Assembly (NCBI GenBank): GCA_045546135.1 | Contig: JAZQCD010000029.1 | Coordinates: forward strand, 47,635 to 111,634 | Length of the DNA stretch: 64,000 nt | Direction: 5' to 3' | Source: RUG13409 sp045546135 | GTDB lineage: Bacteria > Bacillota > Clostridia > Peptostreptococcales > Anaerovoracaceae | Shown here: one piece after another, positions 9,711 through 17,743 of the stretch | Layout: each line of letters starts with the position of its first letter | Numbering within the stretch: position 1 is the first letter of the stretch | The notes under the pieces: model-generated | Seen by the model: the letters and a program-made list of their open reading frames with translations, nothing else | Told to the model about the DNA's origin: nothing | The model's database searches: none | Position numbers and translations under genes: made by a program

Positions 9711-9801
9711 AACTATAGTTCATTTTCTCGAATTGGACGAGCAAACAAATCATTCTATCATTAATTACAAAATTTGTGTAATCATTTTTTTGATTTTGTT
9801 G

Positions 9802-9830
9802 TTCAGATGCCTCATTTCATGTGATATACT
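9802..9830 (+). promoter_or_regulatory. Promoter of GNAT gene, predicted leaderless
   Basis: TTCAGA (9802-9807), 17-nt spacer, TATACT (9825-9830) with TG extension at 9822-9823. The predicted +1, 7 nt after the -10 box, coincides with the A of the ATG at 9837; there is no Shine-Dalgarno. Confidence 0.55.
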
Positions 9831-9836
9831 CTCCCC

Positions 9837-10595
9837 ATGTTTGAATATGATAATGTTAAAAATTTTACAGGCATAGAGGATAGGGAAGTACTAAGAGAGT
9901 TTGCCGATATCGAAGAAGCTATAAGGCTGGGTATAGCAAGACCTATTGGTTCAATTTCTGCTTCTTCAGGAAAAGGCATGGTCGCATATATAGAAGGCTG
10001 GGATCTATATATAGTCTCGGCTGAAAATGACGATACAGCTATTTCTCTTATGGGCTATCTGCCTAAAAGAGCCGGATACGGTCTGTGCGTTCACGGAGAA
10101 AAGGCCATCTCCTTTGCAAAGGATTTTTTGGGACTGTCAGGAAGCGAGACCTACTACCAGTTCGTATATGAGGGAAGTAAAGAAGATATCGCAGTCCATA
10201 TGGGATCTCATGGCGGATATCCTCTTGAAGTGCGTCATCCTTTGGCCTCTGATCTTGAGACAGTAAAGAAGTATTACGATCTAATACCTGAGGAAGACCT
10301 TGAAAGGGATTTTTCAAATCCTGCTTTTCTCGGAGGATATACGGAAGGGAAGATGTCCTGCTTCATAGGACTTCACAGAGAAGGAGCCATGGGGCTTCTA
10401 AGAGTATTTCCTGAGTACAGGCGAAGAGGTTACGCTGAAAAGATATATTCGACACTTACTTATGAACAGATAAAAAGAGGAGCTATCCCTTACTGTCATG
10501 TAGATGTTACCAATGACGCAAGCATAGCTCTTCAGAAGAAACTAGGATTTTCTGTTGCTAAGCAGCCCCTTGCATGGCTTGGACCTGATTGGTAA
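9837..10595 (+). CDS. GNAT-family N-acetyltransferase
   Basis: 252 residues. The C-terminal 120 residues carry the GNAT acetyl-CoA signature VFPEYRRRGYAEKI (about 192-205) and the trailing HVDVTNDASIALQKKLGF. The N-terminal half is a second, degenerate acetyltransferase-like lobe. The acceptor substrate is unknown. Divergent from the VTC operon, and convergent with the homocysteine methyltransferase with only 3 nt between stops. The mRNA may be leaderless. Confidence 0.85.
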   Translation: MFEYDNVKNFTGIEDREVLREFADIEEAIRLGIARPIGSISASSGKGMVAYIEGWDLYIVSAENDDTAISLMGYLPKRAGYGLCVHGEKAISFAKDFLGLSGSETYYQFVYEGSKEDIAVHMGSHGGYPLEVRHPLASDLETVKKYYDLIPEEDLERDFSNPAFLGGYTEGKMSCFIGLHREGAMGLLRVFPEYRRRGYAEKIYSTLTYEQIKRGAIPYCHVDVTNDASIALQKKLGFSVAKQPLAWLGPDW

Positions 10596-10598
10596 GGT

Positions 10599-11435
10599 TC
10601 AGCAAGGGCTTTCGATCTCTTTTTTAAGGACCCTTATGTGCTCAGGCGTAGTCCCGCAGCATCCTCCTATGTATCTTACGCCGTTTTCTATAAAGGCTTT
10701 TGCATAGGATGCAAACCTTTCAGGAGGACAGTCATAGACTGTTTTGTCGCCTCTTATGACCGGCAGTCCCGCATTAGGTTTAGCAAGAAGAGGCAGGTCT
10801 GTAGCTTCATGGATACGCTTTATTTCTCTCAGCATCTCTTCGGGACCCTGAGAGCAGTTAAGCCCAAAGGCATCTATTCCGATAGCTTCAGCTTCCTGTA
10901 GGATATCTATTATGTCATCGCCGCTCATTATCTTGCCTTTTTTGTATATAGAAAGAGACAAGATGACTGGTTTGCTGCTTACATCCTTAACGGCTCTTAG
11001 AGCATTGATGGCATCCTCTCTTGTCATCATGGTCTCTATGATGAAGGTATCGACTCCGCATTCTTCAAGGACTGAAGCTTCTTCTTTGTAGATGGAATAG
11101 ATCTCCCTTTCAGAAGTATTTCCTAGGCGCCCTGAAAAAAGACCTGTAGGACCTAAGTCTCCAAAGACCAGTGTCCCATGCTTTTTTGCAAGCTCAAACA
11201 TTTCCATGTTATATTCTCTTACCTTATCTCCTTTGCTGACAAGAGACAGCTGAGCTCTGTTGCAAAGAAAGGTGGGAGTATAAAGGACCATGCTGCCTGC
11301 TTCTTTGTAAGCTTCCTGGAGCTGGTCAAAGACACTTTTGTGAGTGAGTATCCATTCTGCCTGGTCCTTGCCATCGTAGCCTCTTTTTAAAAGTTCGGTA
11401 CCTGTGGCACCGTCAAGTATCAATATATCTTTCAT
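10599..11435 (-). CDS. Homocysteine S-methyltransferase family protein
   Basis: 278 residues, one domain. Starts with DGATGTELLKRG, the family N-terminal motif; zinc ligands are GLNCSQG (about 195-201) and the paired cysteines of GGCCGTTPEHI (about 259-269). These enzymes move a methyl group from S-methylmethionine, SAM or a corrinoid/THF donor to homocysteine. The size fits MmuM-type enzymes or a stand-alone MetH N-terminal module. Given the folate/corrinoid genes elsewhere in the window either is possible. Preceded by GGAG and divergent from recO. Confidence 0.85.
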   Translation of the reverse strand: MKDILILDGATGTELLKRGYDGKDQAEWILTHKSVFDQLQEAYKEAGSMVLYTPTFLCNRAQLSLVSKGDKVREYNMEMFELAKKHGTLVFGDLGPTGLFSGRLGNTSEREIYSIYKEEASVLEECGVDTFIIETMMTREDAINALRAVKDVSSKPVILSLSIYKKGKIMSGDDIIDILQEAEAIGIDAFGLNCSQGPEEMLREIKRIHEATDLPLLAKPNAGLPVIRGDKTVYDCPPERFASYAKAFIENGVRYIGGCCGTTPEHIRVLKKEIESPC

Positions 11436-11542
11436 ATGCTTTTGACTCCGTATTTATTGGTAAAATAATACCATATTTGCAGCTGCAGGTGGAGATAAAC
11501 TGTGGTATTACTGTGAATTGAATGTATATCGGAGGAGCTTTC

Positions 11543-11551
11543 TGATATAAT
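11543..11551 (+). promoter_or_regulatory. Extended -10 of recO, predicted leaderless
   Basis: TGATATAAT ends 6 nt before the ATG at 11558, so the predicted +1 is exactly the A of the start codon. A GGAGGAG at 11531-11537 lies upstream of the -10 and so cannot serve this transcript. Confidence 0.6.
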
Positions 11552-11557
11552 ATATAC

Positions 11558-12199
11558 ATGTACACAGACAGCGAAGGAATAATCCTCAAACAAACAAAAA
11601 TAGCAGGCGGAAGAAGGATGATAGTGCTTCTGACGGAGAAATATGGTATGATATCCGCCGGTACTTCTATCCCTGAAAAGGGAAAGAACAAATCGTCTCT
11701 TGCTTTAAGACCTTTTACAAGAGGTCGCTACGAGCTCTACAAAAACAGAGACTTGTATAATATCAACGGAGCCGAAGTCCTTCAAAGCTTTTATTCCATA
11801 GGAGAAGACATAGACAGATATATGGCTGCATCCTATGTACTGGAACTGACAGAGAAGATGCTTCCGGAAAATGAGAGCACGCCGGGTATGTACAGGCTCC
11901 TTAGGGATTTCCTCGAGATACTGTCTGAAAGAAAGCAGGAGTTCGAGACTTTGGTCATCGCTTTTCAGATAAGAGCTCTTGCAATGCAGGGACTTTCTTT
12001 ATCAGAAAATCCGTTGATGATGAATGAAAGTGATGATAAAATCAGTATAGTTAAATACATCGAGTCTCACCCGATGTCGGGACTGGAAGGGTTGTCTATA
12101 TCAAAGGAAATAAGGCCATCTCTTTCAGCCTTCATAAAAAGATACATTTTTGATAACTTAGGCATAGGAAATCTCAAATCAGAGACTTTCCAAATATAG
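11558..12199 (+). CDS. recO: DNA repair protein RecO, short form without zinc-finger cysteines
   Basis: 213 residues, shorter than the usual 240-260. N-terminal OB fold (about 1-80, EGIILKQTKIAGGRRMIVLLTE as a family pattern beginning EGIILKQTK) and helical C-terminal domain ending FIKRYIFDNLG. RecO binds ssDNA and SSB and loads RecA with RecR. The Cys4 zinc module that normally follows the IRALAMQGL region is absent: there are no cysteines at all. Genes around it (era upstream in related genomes, glyS downstream) support the assignment. Confidence 0.85.
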   Translation: MYTDSEGIILKQTKIAGGRRMIVLLTEKYGMISAGTSIPEKGKNKSSLALRPFTRGRYELYKNRDLYNINGAEVLQSFYSIGEDIDRYMAASYVLELTEKMLPENESTPGMYRLLRDFLEILSERKQEFETLVIAFQIRALAMQGLSLSENPLMMNESDDKISIVKYIESHPMSGLEGLSISKEIRPSLSAFIKRYIFDNLGIGNLKSETFQI

Positions 12200-12216
12200 C
12201 AAAGGGGGATCAATTT

Positions 12217-12975
12217 ATGGAAATTTCATTAGAACAGATCGAACTGGTCAAGGACCGTACAGGAGTCAGCTACAAGGAAGCAAAGGAAGCTCTTGAATTT
12301 GCAAACGGTAACGTAGTAGATGCCATCATCTACATCGAAGAGAACATCAACCACGATTATCAAAAGACAGGACCTTCTACTGTTGACAATGTAGTTAAAA
12401 ATGTCAAGGAAGCAGTCCGCAAGGGCAATATCGCAAAGATCAGAGTATACAGAGGCGACGAAGTCATCCTCAATGTACCTGTAACAGTAGGAGCTGTAGC
12501 TACCATCGTATTCCCATGGGGAGTACTTGCTGCTGCTATTGCCAGCGCTGCAACAAAGTGCAGAGTCGAACTCGTAAAAGAGGACGGCAGCGTTGTCGAT
12601 GTCAATGAAAAGGCCGGCAAGGTCGTTGAAAATGTCAAGGACAAAACAGGAGTCATCGTTGACGAGATCAAGACAAGAGGCGGAGACCTTTATGACAATG
12701 CTGTTGAAAAGGGCGGAACGATCTTTGATTCAGTAAAGGATAAAGGCAGCGAGATCTTTGAAACAGTAAAGGACAAGGGCTCCGAGATCTATGCCGGAGC
12801 GGTAAAAAAGGGAAGTGAGATATATGAAAGCACCAAGGATAAAGTCACAGGATACTTCAACAAAGAAGTCGACGAAGCGGAAAAAGTCATGGATGTCTCC
12901 GACATCGATCTTGGCGAGGAAGGCGGCCTGGGTGGGAGTGAGCCTTTTGGCAGCGACGACAGTCCTCGTGACTAA
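12217..12975 (+). CDS. DUF4342 protein with UBA-like N-terminus and 11-residue repeats
   Basis: 252 residues, preceded by AAAGGGGGATC. Residues 3-42 form a UBA/TS-N-like three-helix motif (GVSYKEAKEALEFANGNVVDA). Residues about 65-130 are the DUF4342 core with a hydrophobic segment (VTVGAVATIVFPWGVLAAAIA) that could be membrane-inserting. Residues 154-208 contain five consecutive 11-residue repeats of the type KGSEIFETVKD, amphipathic and LEA/apolipoprotein-like. The acidic tail is Asp/Glu-rich. It sits between recO and glyS. Function unknown; a membrane-surface or stress role is only a guess. Confidence 0.75.
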   Translation: MEISLEQIELVKDRTGVSYKEAKEALEFANGNVVDAIIYIEENINHDYQKTGPSTVDNVVKNVKEAVRKGNIAKIRVYRGDEVILNVPVTVGAVATIVFPWGVLAAAIASAATKCRVELVKEDGSVVDVNEKAGKVVENVKDKTGVIVDEIKTRGGDLYDNAVEKGGTIFDSVKDKGSEIFETVKDKGSEIYAGAVKKGSEIYESTKDKVTGYFNKEVDEAEKVMDVSDIDLGEEGGLGGSEPFGSDDSPRD

Positions 12976-13010
12976 TGCAATAAAAACAACAAAGGAAGAA
13001 CAGGAATCTA

Positions 13011-14417
13011 ATGAGTAAAGAATTTACCATGGATACAATCGTAAGCCTCTGCAAGAGCAGAGGCTTCCTGTATCCCGGCTCCGAGATCTACGGTGGCCTT
13101 GCAAACTCCTGGGACTACGGCCCGGTTGGAGTAGAACTTAAGAACAATGTCAAAAAAGCCTGGTGGAAGAAATTCGTCCAGGAGAGTCCTTATAACGTAG
13201 GACTTGACGCAGCTATCCTCATGAACCCACAGACATGGGTCGCATCGGGACATCTGGGCAGTTTTTCAGATCCTCTTATGGACTGCAAGGCATGCCATGC
13301 CAGATTCAGAGCTGACAAGCTCATAGAAGACTGGGCAGCAGAAAAGGAAATAGACCTTGGCGGCAGTGTCGACGGATGGTCAAACGAGCAGATGGAGACT
13401 TGGATCAAGGAGAAAGGCGTCGTATGCCCTGAGTGTGGCAAAGCAGACTTTACGGGAATACGCCAATTCAACCTTATGTTCAAGACCTTCCAGGGAGTTA
13501 CAGAAGATTCAAAAGCAGAGATATATCTTCGCCCAGAGACTGCTCAAGGTATCTTCGTAAATTTCAAGAACGTTCAAAGAACCACAAGAAAAAAAGTTCC
13601 TTTCGGTATAGCTCAGATAGGTAAATCCTTTAGAAACGAGATAACACCCGGCAACTTCATCTTCAGGATCAGAGAGTTCGAACAGATGGAACTTGAATTC
13701 TTCTGCGAACCTGACACTGACCTTGAATGGTTCGACTACTGGAGAGGATACTGCAGAGATTTCCTCAAGTCCCTTGGAATGAATATGGATAAGCTTCGCC
13801 TTCGTGACCACGAAAAGGAAGAGCTTTCATTCTATTCAAAGGCAACGACTGACTTCGAATATCTCTTCCCATTTGGCTGGGGAGAGCTTTGGGGCATAGC
13901 TGACAGGACGAATTACGACCTTACAAGGCACCAGGAATGCAGCGGTCAGAGCATGGAATATATAGATCCAAATGACCCAAGCAAGAGATATATACCTTAT
14001 GTAATAGAGCCGTCTCTTGGAGCAGACAGAGTCACTCTTGCATTCCTTTGCGATGCATATGAAGAGCAGGATCTTTCTGCCGACGGAAAGGAAGATTCAA
14101 GGGTAGTCATGCACTTCCATCCTGCTCTTGCACCTTTTAAAGCTGCAGTCCTGCCGCTTACAAAGAAGCAGACAGAAAAAGCAGAAGAAGTTTATGCACA
14201 GCTTTCTAAATACTTCATGGTAGATTATGATGCGGGCGGATCCATAGGAAAGAGATACAGAAGGGAAGATGAGATAGGTACTCCTTTCTGTCTCACAGTT
14301 GACTTCGATACTGAAAATGACGGATGCGTGACCATAAGAGACAGAGATACCATGCTTCAGGAAAGAGTAAAGATCGAAGATCTAAAAGCTTACATCGAAA
14401 AGAAGATGGAGTTCTGA
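13011..14417 (+). CDS. glyS: Glycyl-tRNA synthetase, dimeric eukaryotic-like type
   Basis: 468 residues, class II. Motif 1 region SWDYGPVGVELKNN (about 26-39), a cysteine pair insertion (CKACHAR, then CPECGKADFTG), motif 2 FRNEITPGNFIFRIREFEQME (family pattern starting FRNEITPGN), motif 3 GADRVTLAFL, and the anticodon-binding HGTP domain at the C-terminus. It charges tRNA-Gly. This is the single-chain alpha2 enzyme, not GlyQ+GlyS. No T-box was seen upstream; it appears co-transcribed with recO and the DUF4342 gene. Confidence 0.97.
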   Translation: MSKEFTMDTIVSLCKSRGFLYPGSEIYGGLANSWDYGPVGVELKNNVKKAWWKKFVQESPYNVGLDAAILMNPQTWVASGHLGSFSDPLMDCKACHARFRADKLIEDWAAEKEIDLGGSVDGWSNEQMETWIKEKGVVCPECGKADFTGIRQFNLMFKTFQGVTEDSKAEIYLRPETAQGIFVNFKNVQRTTRKKVPFGIAQIGKSFRNEITPGNFIFRIREFEQMELEFFCEPDTDLEWFDYWRGYCRDFLKSLGMNMDKLRLRDHEKEELSFYSKATTDFEYLFPFGWGELWGIADRTNYDLTRHQECSGQSMEYIDPNDPSKRYIPYVIEPSLGADRVTLAFLCDAYEEQDLSADGKEDSRVVMHFHPALAPFKAAVLPLTKKQTEKAEEVYAQLSKYFMVDYDAGGSIGKRYRREDEIGTPFCLTVDFDTENDGCVTIRDRDTMLQERVKIEDLKAYIEKKMEF

Positions 14418-14436
14418 TTTAAAACAAAAGAACAGG

Positions 14437-14471
14437 GTGCCGGAGACCGGAAAGGTCCTCCGGCACTTTTT
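14437..14471 (+). terminator. Intrinsic terminator after glyS
   Basis: Nine-bp stem GTGCCGGAG / CTCCGGCAC with inner ACC/GGT pairing, followed by TTTTT. It ends the era/recO/glyS-side transcript before the Tad promoter. Confidence 0.9.
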
Positions 14472-14537
14472 CGATTGGCACAAATGGCATGTGCCTTTTT
14501 TTATCGTGCAAAATCTCCATAATTTAACAGTTAAATA

Positions 14538-14565
14538 TTGACAATTATAAACTCGCGGGTATAAT
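14538..14565 (+). promoter_or_regulatory. Consensus promoter of the Tad pilus operon
   Basis: TTGACA (14538-14543), 16-nt spacer, TATAAT (14560-14565); predicted +1 about 14572. Both hexamers are perfect. The -10 box covers an upstream in-frame ATG at 14564, which therefore cannot be the tadZ start. Confidence 0.85.
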
Positions 14566-14584
14566 GATTACAAAGAGGGAAATT

Positions 14585-15229
14585 ATGGGAAATCTAATAT
14601 GTTTTACTTCACCATGCGGAGGGAGCGGATGTACTTCAGCTTCCATGAGTCTCGCACGGATAGCTTCGGCTCATTACGAAAAAAGAGTACTATTTCTTAG
14701 TTTCGATGTCATTTCAGAAAAAATGGCTCCTGTTTTTGGTTCTGAAATTGAATATGGAAGAGTATCTATCGGAATAAGTCTTGGCAGGGGAAACCTTGCT
14801 CAAATGCTTACTGTACCTGTAAAAAAAGACGAATTCGGTGTCTCATACATATCCTATCCGGGTTATTTCAATCCTTTTCATAATATTTCAGAAAAAGATA
14901 TAAAAAGAGTGATTGAACATATATGCAGCTCGGAACTTTTCGACCTTTTGATACTGGATATACCCTTTGGAAACAGCATATCCGAAAGGATATGCCTTTG
15001 CTGCGAGGATGTGATAATCGTAAGCGGATATCTAGAGGATCAGAAGACATATTTAAAAGGGTTTAAAGATATGTTTCAAAGAGAGATCGATTCCATGAGC
15101 AAAAGGGCCTCCCTTCATATATTTGAACCCTCTGATGATAAAGACAGCTTTGCTGACAGAGATGTAGATCTTCATGGACAGTTCGGAGCGGAGGTGAGGC
15201 AGCTTGCTGAAAAACTCTTTGGCTCTTAA
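14585..15229 (+). CDS. tadZ: TadZ/CpaE-like pilus assembly protein with degenerate P-loop
   Basis: 214 residues. Start chosen at 14585 because the upstream in-frame ATG (14564) lies inside the -10 box, and AAAGAGGG (14572-14579) is correctly spaced here. MinD/ParA-like fold beginning LICFTSPCGGSGCTSAS; the two P-loop lysines of the deviant Walker A (KGGxGKT) are replaced. FDLLILDIPFG matches the Walker B strand. TadZ marks the cell-surface site of Tad pilus assembly, and several are poor ATPases. First gene of the pilus operon; its 3' end overlaps tadA by 26 nt. Confidence 0.78.
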   Translation: MGNLICFTSPCGGSGCTSASMSLARIASAHYEKRVLFLSFDVISEKMAPVFGSEIEYGRVSIGISLGRGNLAQMLTVPVKKDEFGVSYISYPGYFNPFHNISEKDIKRVIEHICSSELFDLLILDIPFGNSISERICLCCEDVIIVSGYLEDQKTYLKGFKDMFQREIDSMSKRASLHIFEPSDDKDSFADRDVDLHGQFGAEVRQLAEKLFGS

Positions 15230-16415
15230 AGAAGTTCCTTCGCCTTCAGAGCTTGCAGATGAAGTAAGGAGGATAATGCCTGAAACAAGGTCCGGGGATG
15301 AAGAACTTCTAGACCTGTGCCTTAAGATCTTATGTTCAAAGCTATCTTCTTGTTCATATGATTTTGTGAAAGCATATTCCCTTGCGAGAATGGCATTTTG
15401 CTGTATCAGATACGAGCTCGAAGTGCTCCAGGACCTGGCAGAAGATCCAAAGGTAAGCGAGATCATGGTAAACGGTCCGTCTGATGTATTTATAGAGATA
15501 GAAGGTCATATAGAAAGAGCAGATATAAAGCTTGATTCAAAAAAACAGCTGATGAATATAACTCAAAGACTTGCATCTAAGGTGGGAAGAGAGATAAACG
15601 ATCTTAATCCCATAGTAGACGCAAGGCTCGAAGACGGTTCAAGGATCAATGCAGTAAACAGCAATATAGCTCTAAACGGACCCATACTCACCATAAGAAA
15701 GTTCGGACGGAAAAAGCTTACTATGGATGATCTCATAATAAAGGGAGACATTACTAAGGAGGCTTCTGAATATATAGAGAATGCAGTCATATGCGGCCTT
15801 AATATATTTGTCAGCGGAGGTACAAGCAGCGGCAAGACCACATTTTTGAATATACTTTCCGACTGCATCCCTGAAGAGGAAAGGATCATCGTCATAGAAG
15901 ACAGTTCCGAACTTCAGATCAGAAATCATGAGAATACCATCAGGATGGAAGCAAGGTCTTCAAATATCCACGGAAGGGGAGCAGTCACCATAAGGGACCT
16001 TATCAAGACATCTCTTAGGATGCGTCCTGACAGGATCATAGTCGGTGAAGTGAGAGGCGATGAAGTAATAGATATGCTCGCTGCAATGAGTACAGGTCAT
16101 GACGGGTCTCTTTCAACAGGTCATGCAAATTCTCCAAGAGGAATGCTTGGAAGACTTGAGACTATGCATATATCAGGAAGTTCATTTCCGCTTCAAGCGG
16201 TGAGAAGTCAAATAGCAGACGCCATCGATCTGATAGTCCAGCTCAAAAGATATCAAAACGGACACCGGAAAGTAACTGAAGTAACAGAAGTTTGCGGCAT
16301 AGATAAAGATGGATATGAACTTAATGTCATATTTGAAACAGATAAAGAAGGACGCCTCGTCAGGACAAAAAATCCAGTCAGAAACGCAAAGTTTAAAGGA
16401 TCTCATGTCCGTTGA
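15204..16415 (+). CDS. tadA: TadA/CpaF secretion ATPase
   Basis: 403 residues. TTG start inside the tadZ 3' end, 6 nt after a strong GGAGGTGA. N-terminal helical domain, then the secretion ATPase core: DARLEDGSRINA, Walker A GGTSSGKTT (about 205-213), Asp box IVIEDSSELQ, Walker B RPDRIIVGEVRG, and His-box STGHDGSLSTGHAN. It is a hexameric cytoplasmic motor that drives Flp pilus assembly together with TadB/TadC. It overlaps tadB by 11 nt. Confidence 0.93.
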   Translation: MLKNSLALKEVPSPSELADEVRRIMPETRSGDEELLDLCLKILCSKLSSCSYDFVKAYSLARMAFCCIRYELEVLQDLAEDPKVSEIMVNGPSDVFIEIEGHIERADIKLDSKKQLMNITQRLASKVGREINDLNPIVDARLEDGSRINAVNSNIALNGPILTIRKFGRKKLTMDDLIIKGDITKEASEYIENAVICGLNIFVSGGTSSGKTTFLNILSDCIPEEERIIVIEDSSELQIRNHENTIRMEARSSNIHGRGAVTIRDLIKTSLRMRPDRIIVGEVRGDEVIDMLAAMSTGHDGSLSTGHANSPRGMLGRLETMHISGSSFPLQAVRSQIADAIDLIVQLKRYQNGHRKVTEVTEVCGIDKDGYELNVIFETDKEGRLVRTKNPVRNAKFKGSHVR

Positions 16416-17136
16416 ACTGAAAGGAAAAGACAAAAGAGATTATTACATCTACTTTGCTTTATTTTCTCTCCTTACGGGAAGACTGTTTTACAACAATTTA
16501 TATGCAGTCCTTCTCATAATGTGCCTTGCACCCTTCTTTGAAGAACAGTACGGAGGATACCTAAAAAGCAAAAGAAGAGAAGAACTCCTGTCTGATTTTA
16601 AGGACGCTTTGTACATGATCTCTGCTTCTGTGTCAGCAGGAAGGCAGCTTCCAAGAGCTCTTAGGGATGCTTCAGAAAACGGCAGATTTTTGAAAGGAAA
16701 GTCTTCTGTCATCTTTTCTGAACTTGGGATCATATACGAGGAATATACAGAAAACAACGGAAGCGTAGAAGAAATGCTCGAGGTCCTTGGAAAAGACAGC
16801 GGTATAGAAGAGATAAAAATGTTTTCAAGGGCTTGCAGCATATGCAGGAAGAACGGAGGAGATCTAGAAGCGGTATGTTTAAAAACTTCGCTGATGCTCA
16901 TAGACAAATTGGAATTCGAAAGGGAAGCAAAAGCGATACTTTCAGAAAAGAGGATGGACACGGTGCTCCTTCTCATCCTGCCCTTTGCAGTGCTTCTTTT
17001 TTTGAACCTTTGCTCCTATTCATACATAAAGGTCCTTTACGAAGGAACGATGGGAAGACTTCTCATGACAGCAGCTTTGGTGACATCGGCAGCAGCTTTG
17101 CTTCTGTCCTTAAGGATAATGAAGTCAGAACTTTAG
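16405..17136 (+). CDS. tadB: TadB-like inner-membrane platform protein (T2SSF domain)
   Basis: 244 residues from the ATG at 16405, which has AAAGGA 4 nt upstream and overlaps the tadA stop. An earlier ATG in frame (16309) lies deep inside tadA and gives an unrelated-looking N-terminus. Two N-terminal membrane segments (YIYFALFSLLTGRLFYN, LYAVLLIMCLAPFF), a cytoplasmic T2SSF helical domain (about 50-185) and two C-terminal membrane segments. It forms the platform with TadC that couples TadA to pilin extrusion. Confidence 0.82.
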   Translation: MSVELKGKDKRDYYIYFALFSLLTGRLFYNNLYAVLLIMCLAPFFEEQYGGYLKSKRREELLSDFKDALYMISASVSAGRQLPRALRDASENGRFLKGKSSVIFSELGIIYEEYTENNGSVEEMLEVLGKDSGIEEIKMFSRACSICRKNGGDLEAVCLKTSLMLIDKLEFEREAKAILSEKRMDTVLLLILPFAVLLFLNLCSYSYIKVLYEGTMGRLLMTAALVTSAAALLLSLRIMKSEL

Positions 17137-17564
17137 AAAAGGAACTGCCGGATCTTCTTTTTCAGCTTTGCCTATATTTAAGATCCGGATATGTTCTTGA
17201 TAAAGCTCTTAAGGAACTGGCTTTGGAATATTCAGGAGACTCTTCCTTAAGCAGAATACTTACGTGGGCTTCGATTGAATCTCAAGCAAAGAACTGTCCC
17301 ATAGAAAATGTCCTTTTTGAAGCAGCAAGGGATATAAAGAGCAGAGAGTTTTTAAGAGTGACGATGATAATCCTTGACAGCAGGTCTAAAGGTTCAGATA
17401 TATGCGAAAAACTTGAAAAGGAAATGGAGCAGATGCAAAAGACAAGGCTCAGCGATGCAAGGGCAAGGGCTAAAACTGCTGAAACTAAGCTGTGCTTTCC
17501 ACTAATGCTGCTTCTTATAGTGCTGACTGCAGTTTGCGTTGCTCCTGCTCTTTTAAATATGTGA
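17010..17564 (+). CDS. tadC: TadC-like platform protein, start unresolved
   Basis: The recognisable T2SSF domain runs from about 17130 (LEKELPDLLFQLC) to the C-terminal membrane segment FPLMLLLIVLTAVCVAPALL. No ATG or GTG exists in frame between 16875 and the domain; TTG at 17010 is the nearest standard start but lacks a Shine-Dalgarno. ATG at 16875 would add a basic, low-quality N-terminus read from out-of-frame tadB. Family members usually have N-terminal membrane segments, which are missing here. Possible explanations are a non-standard start, recoding from tadB (the frame is -1 relative to tadB), or a sequencing error. Gene identity is moderately sure; coordinates at the 5' end are not. 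Confidence 0.6.
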   Translation: MLLFIHKGPLRRNDGKTSHDSSFGDIGSSFASVLKDNEVRTLEKELPDLLFQLCLYLRSGYVLDKALKELALEYSGDSSLSRILTWASIESQAKNCPIENVLFEAARDIKSREFLRVTMIILDSRSKGSDICEKLEKEMEQMQKTRLSDARARAKTAETKLCFPLMLLLIVLTAVCVAPALLNM

Positions 17565-17596
17565 AAGGATAAGCCGGTTTTGCGGCAGGTGAAAAA

Positions 17597-17743
17597 ATGC
17601 TGAAACAAAGATCATCAGGTTTGGAAATGGTAGAGGTCGCCATCCTTATAGCTGTAGTAGTTGCTCTTGGCCTCATATTCAAAGCTCAACTCACAGCCTT
17701 TGTAAACAAAGTGTTCGGAGAACTTTTGAATGCAAATTTTTAG
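17597..17743 (+). CDS. flp: Flp-type IVb prepilin (48 residues)
   Basis: Small ORF: ATG with AGGTG upstream, basic leader MLKQRSSG, prepilin peptidase site G|LEMVE with Glu at +5, hydrophobic helix VAILIAVVVALGLIFK, then QLTAFVNKVFGELL. This matches the Flp1-like major pilin of Clostridia Tad systems. After cleavage and N-methylation it would be the main pilus subunit. It lies between tadC and the TadE-like pseudopilin and overlaps the latter by 14 nt. No TadV-type prepilin peptidase is found in this window, so processing relies on one encoded elsewhere. Confidence 0.85.
   Translation: MLKQRSSGLEMVEVAILIAVVVALGLIFKAQLTAFVNKVFGELLNANF

Noticed and set aside
12976..13010. T-box upstream of glyS
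   Set aside because: Only 35 nt separate it from the previous gene, with no terminator or T-box sequence.
14564..14584. ATG at 14564 as tadZ start
   Set aside because: It lies inside the TATAAT -10 box, upstream of the predicted transcription start.
17090..17145. Programmed -1 frameshift joining tadB and tadC
   Set aside because: No X-XXY-YYZ slippery heptamer in the tadB frame and no obvious stimulatory hairpin before the stop; kept only as one possibility for the missing tadC start.
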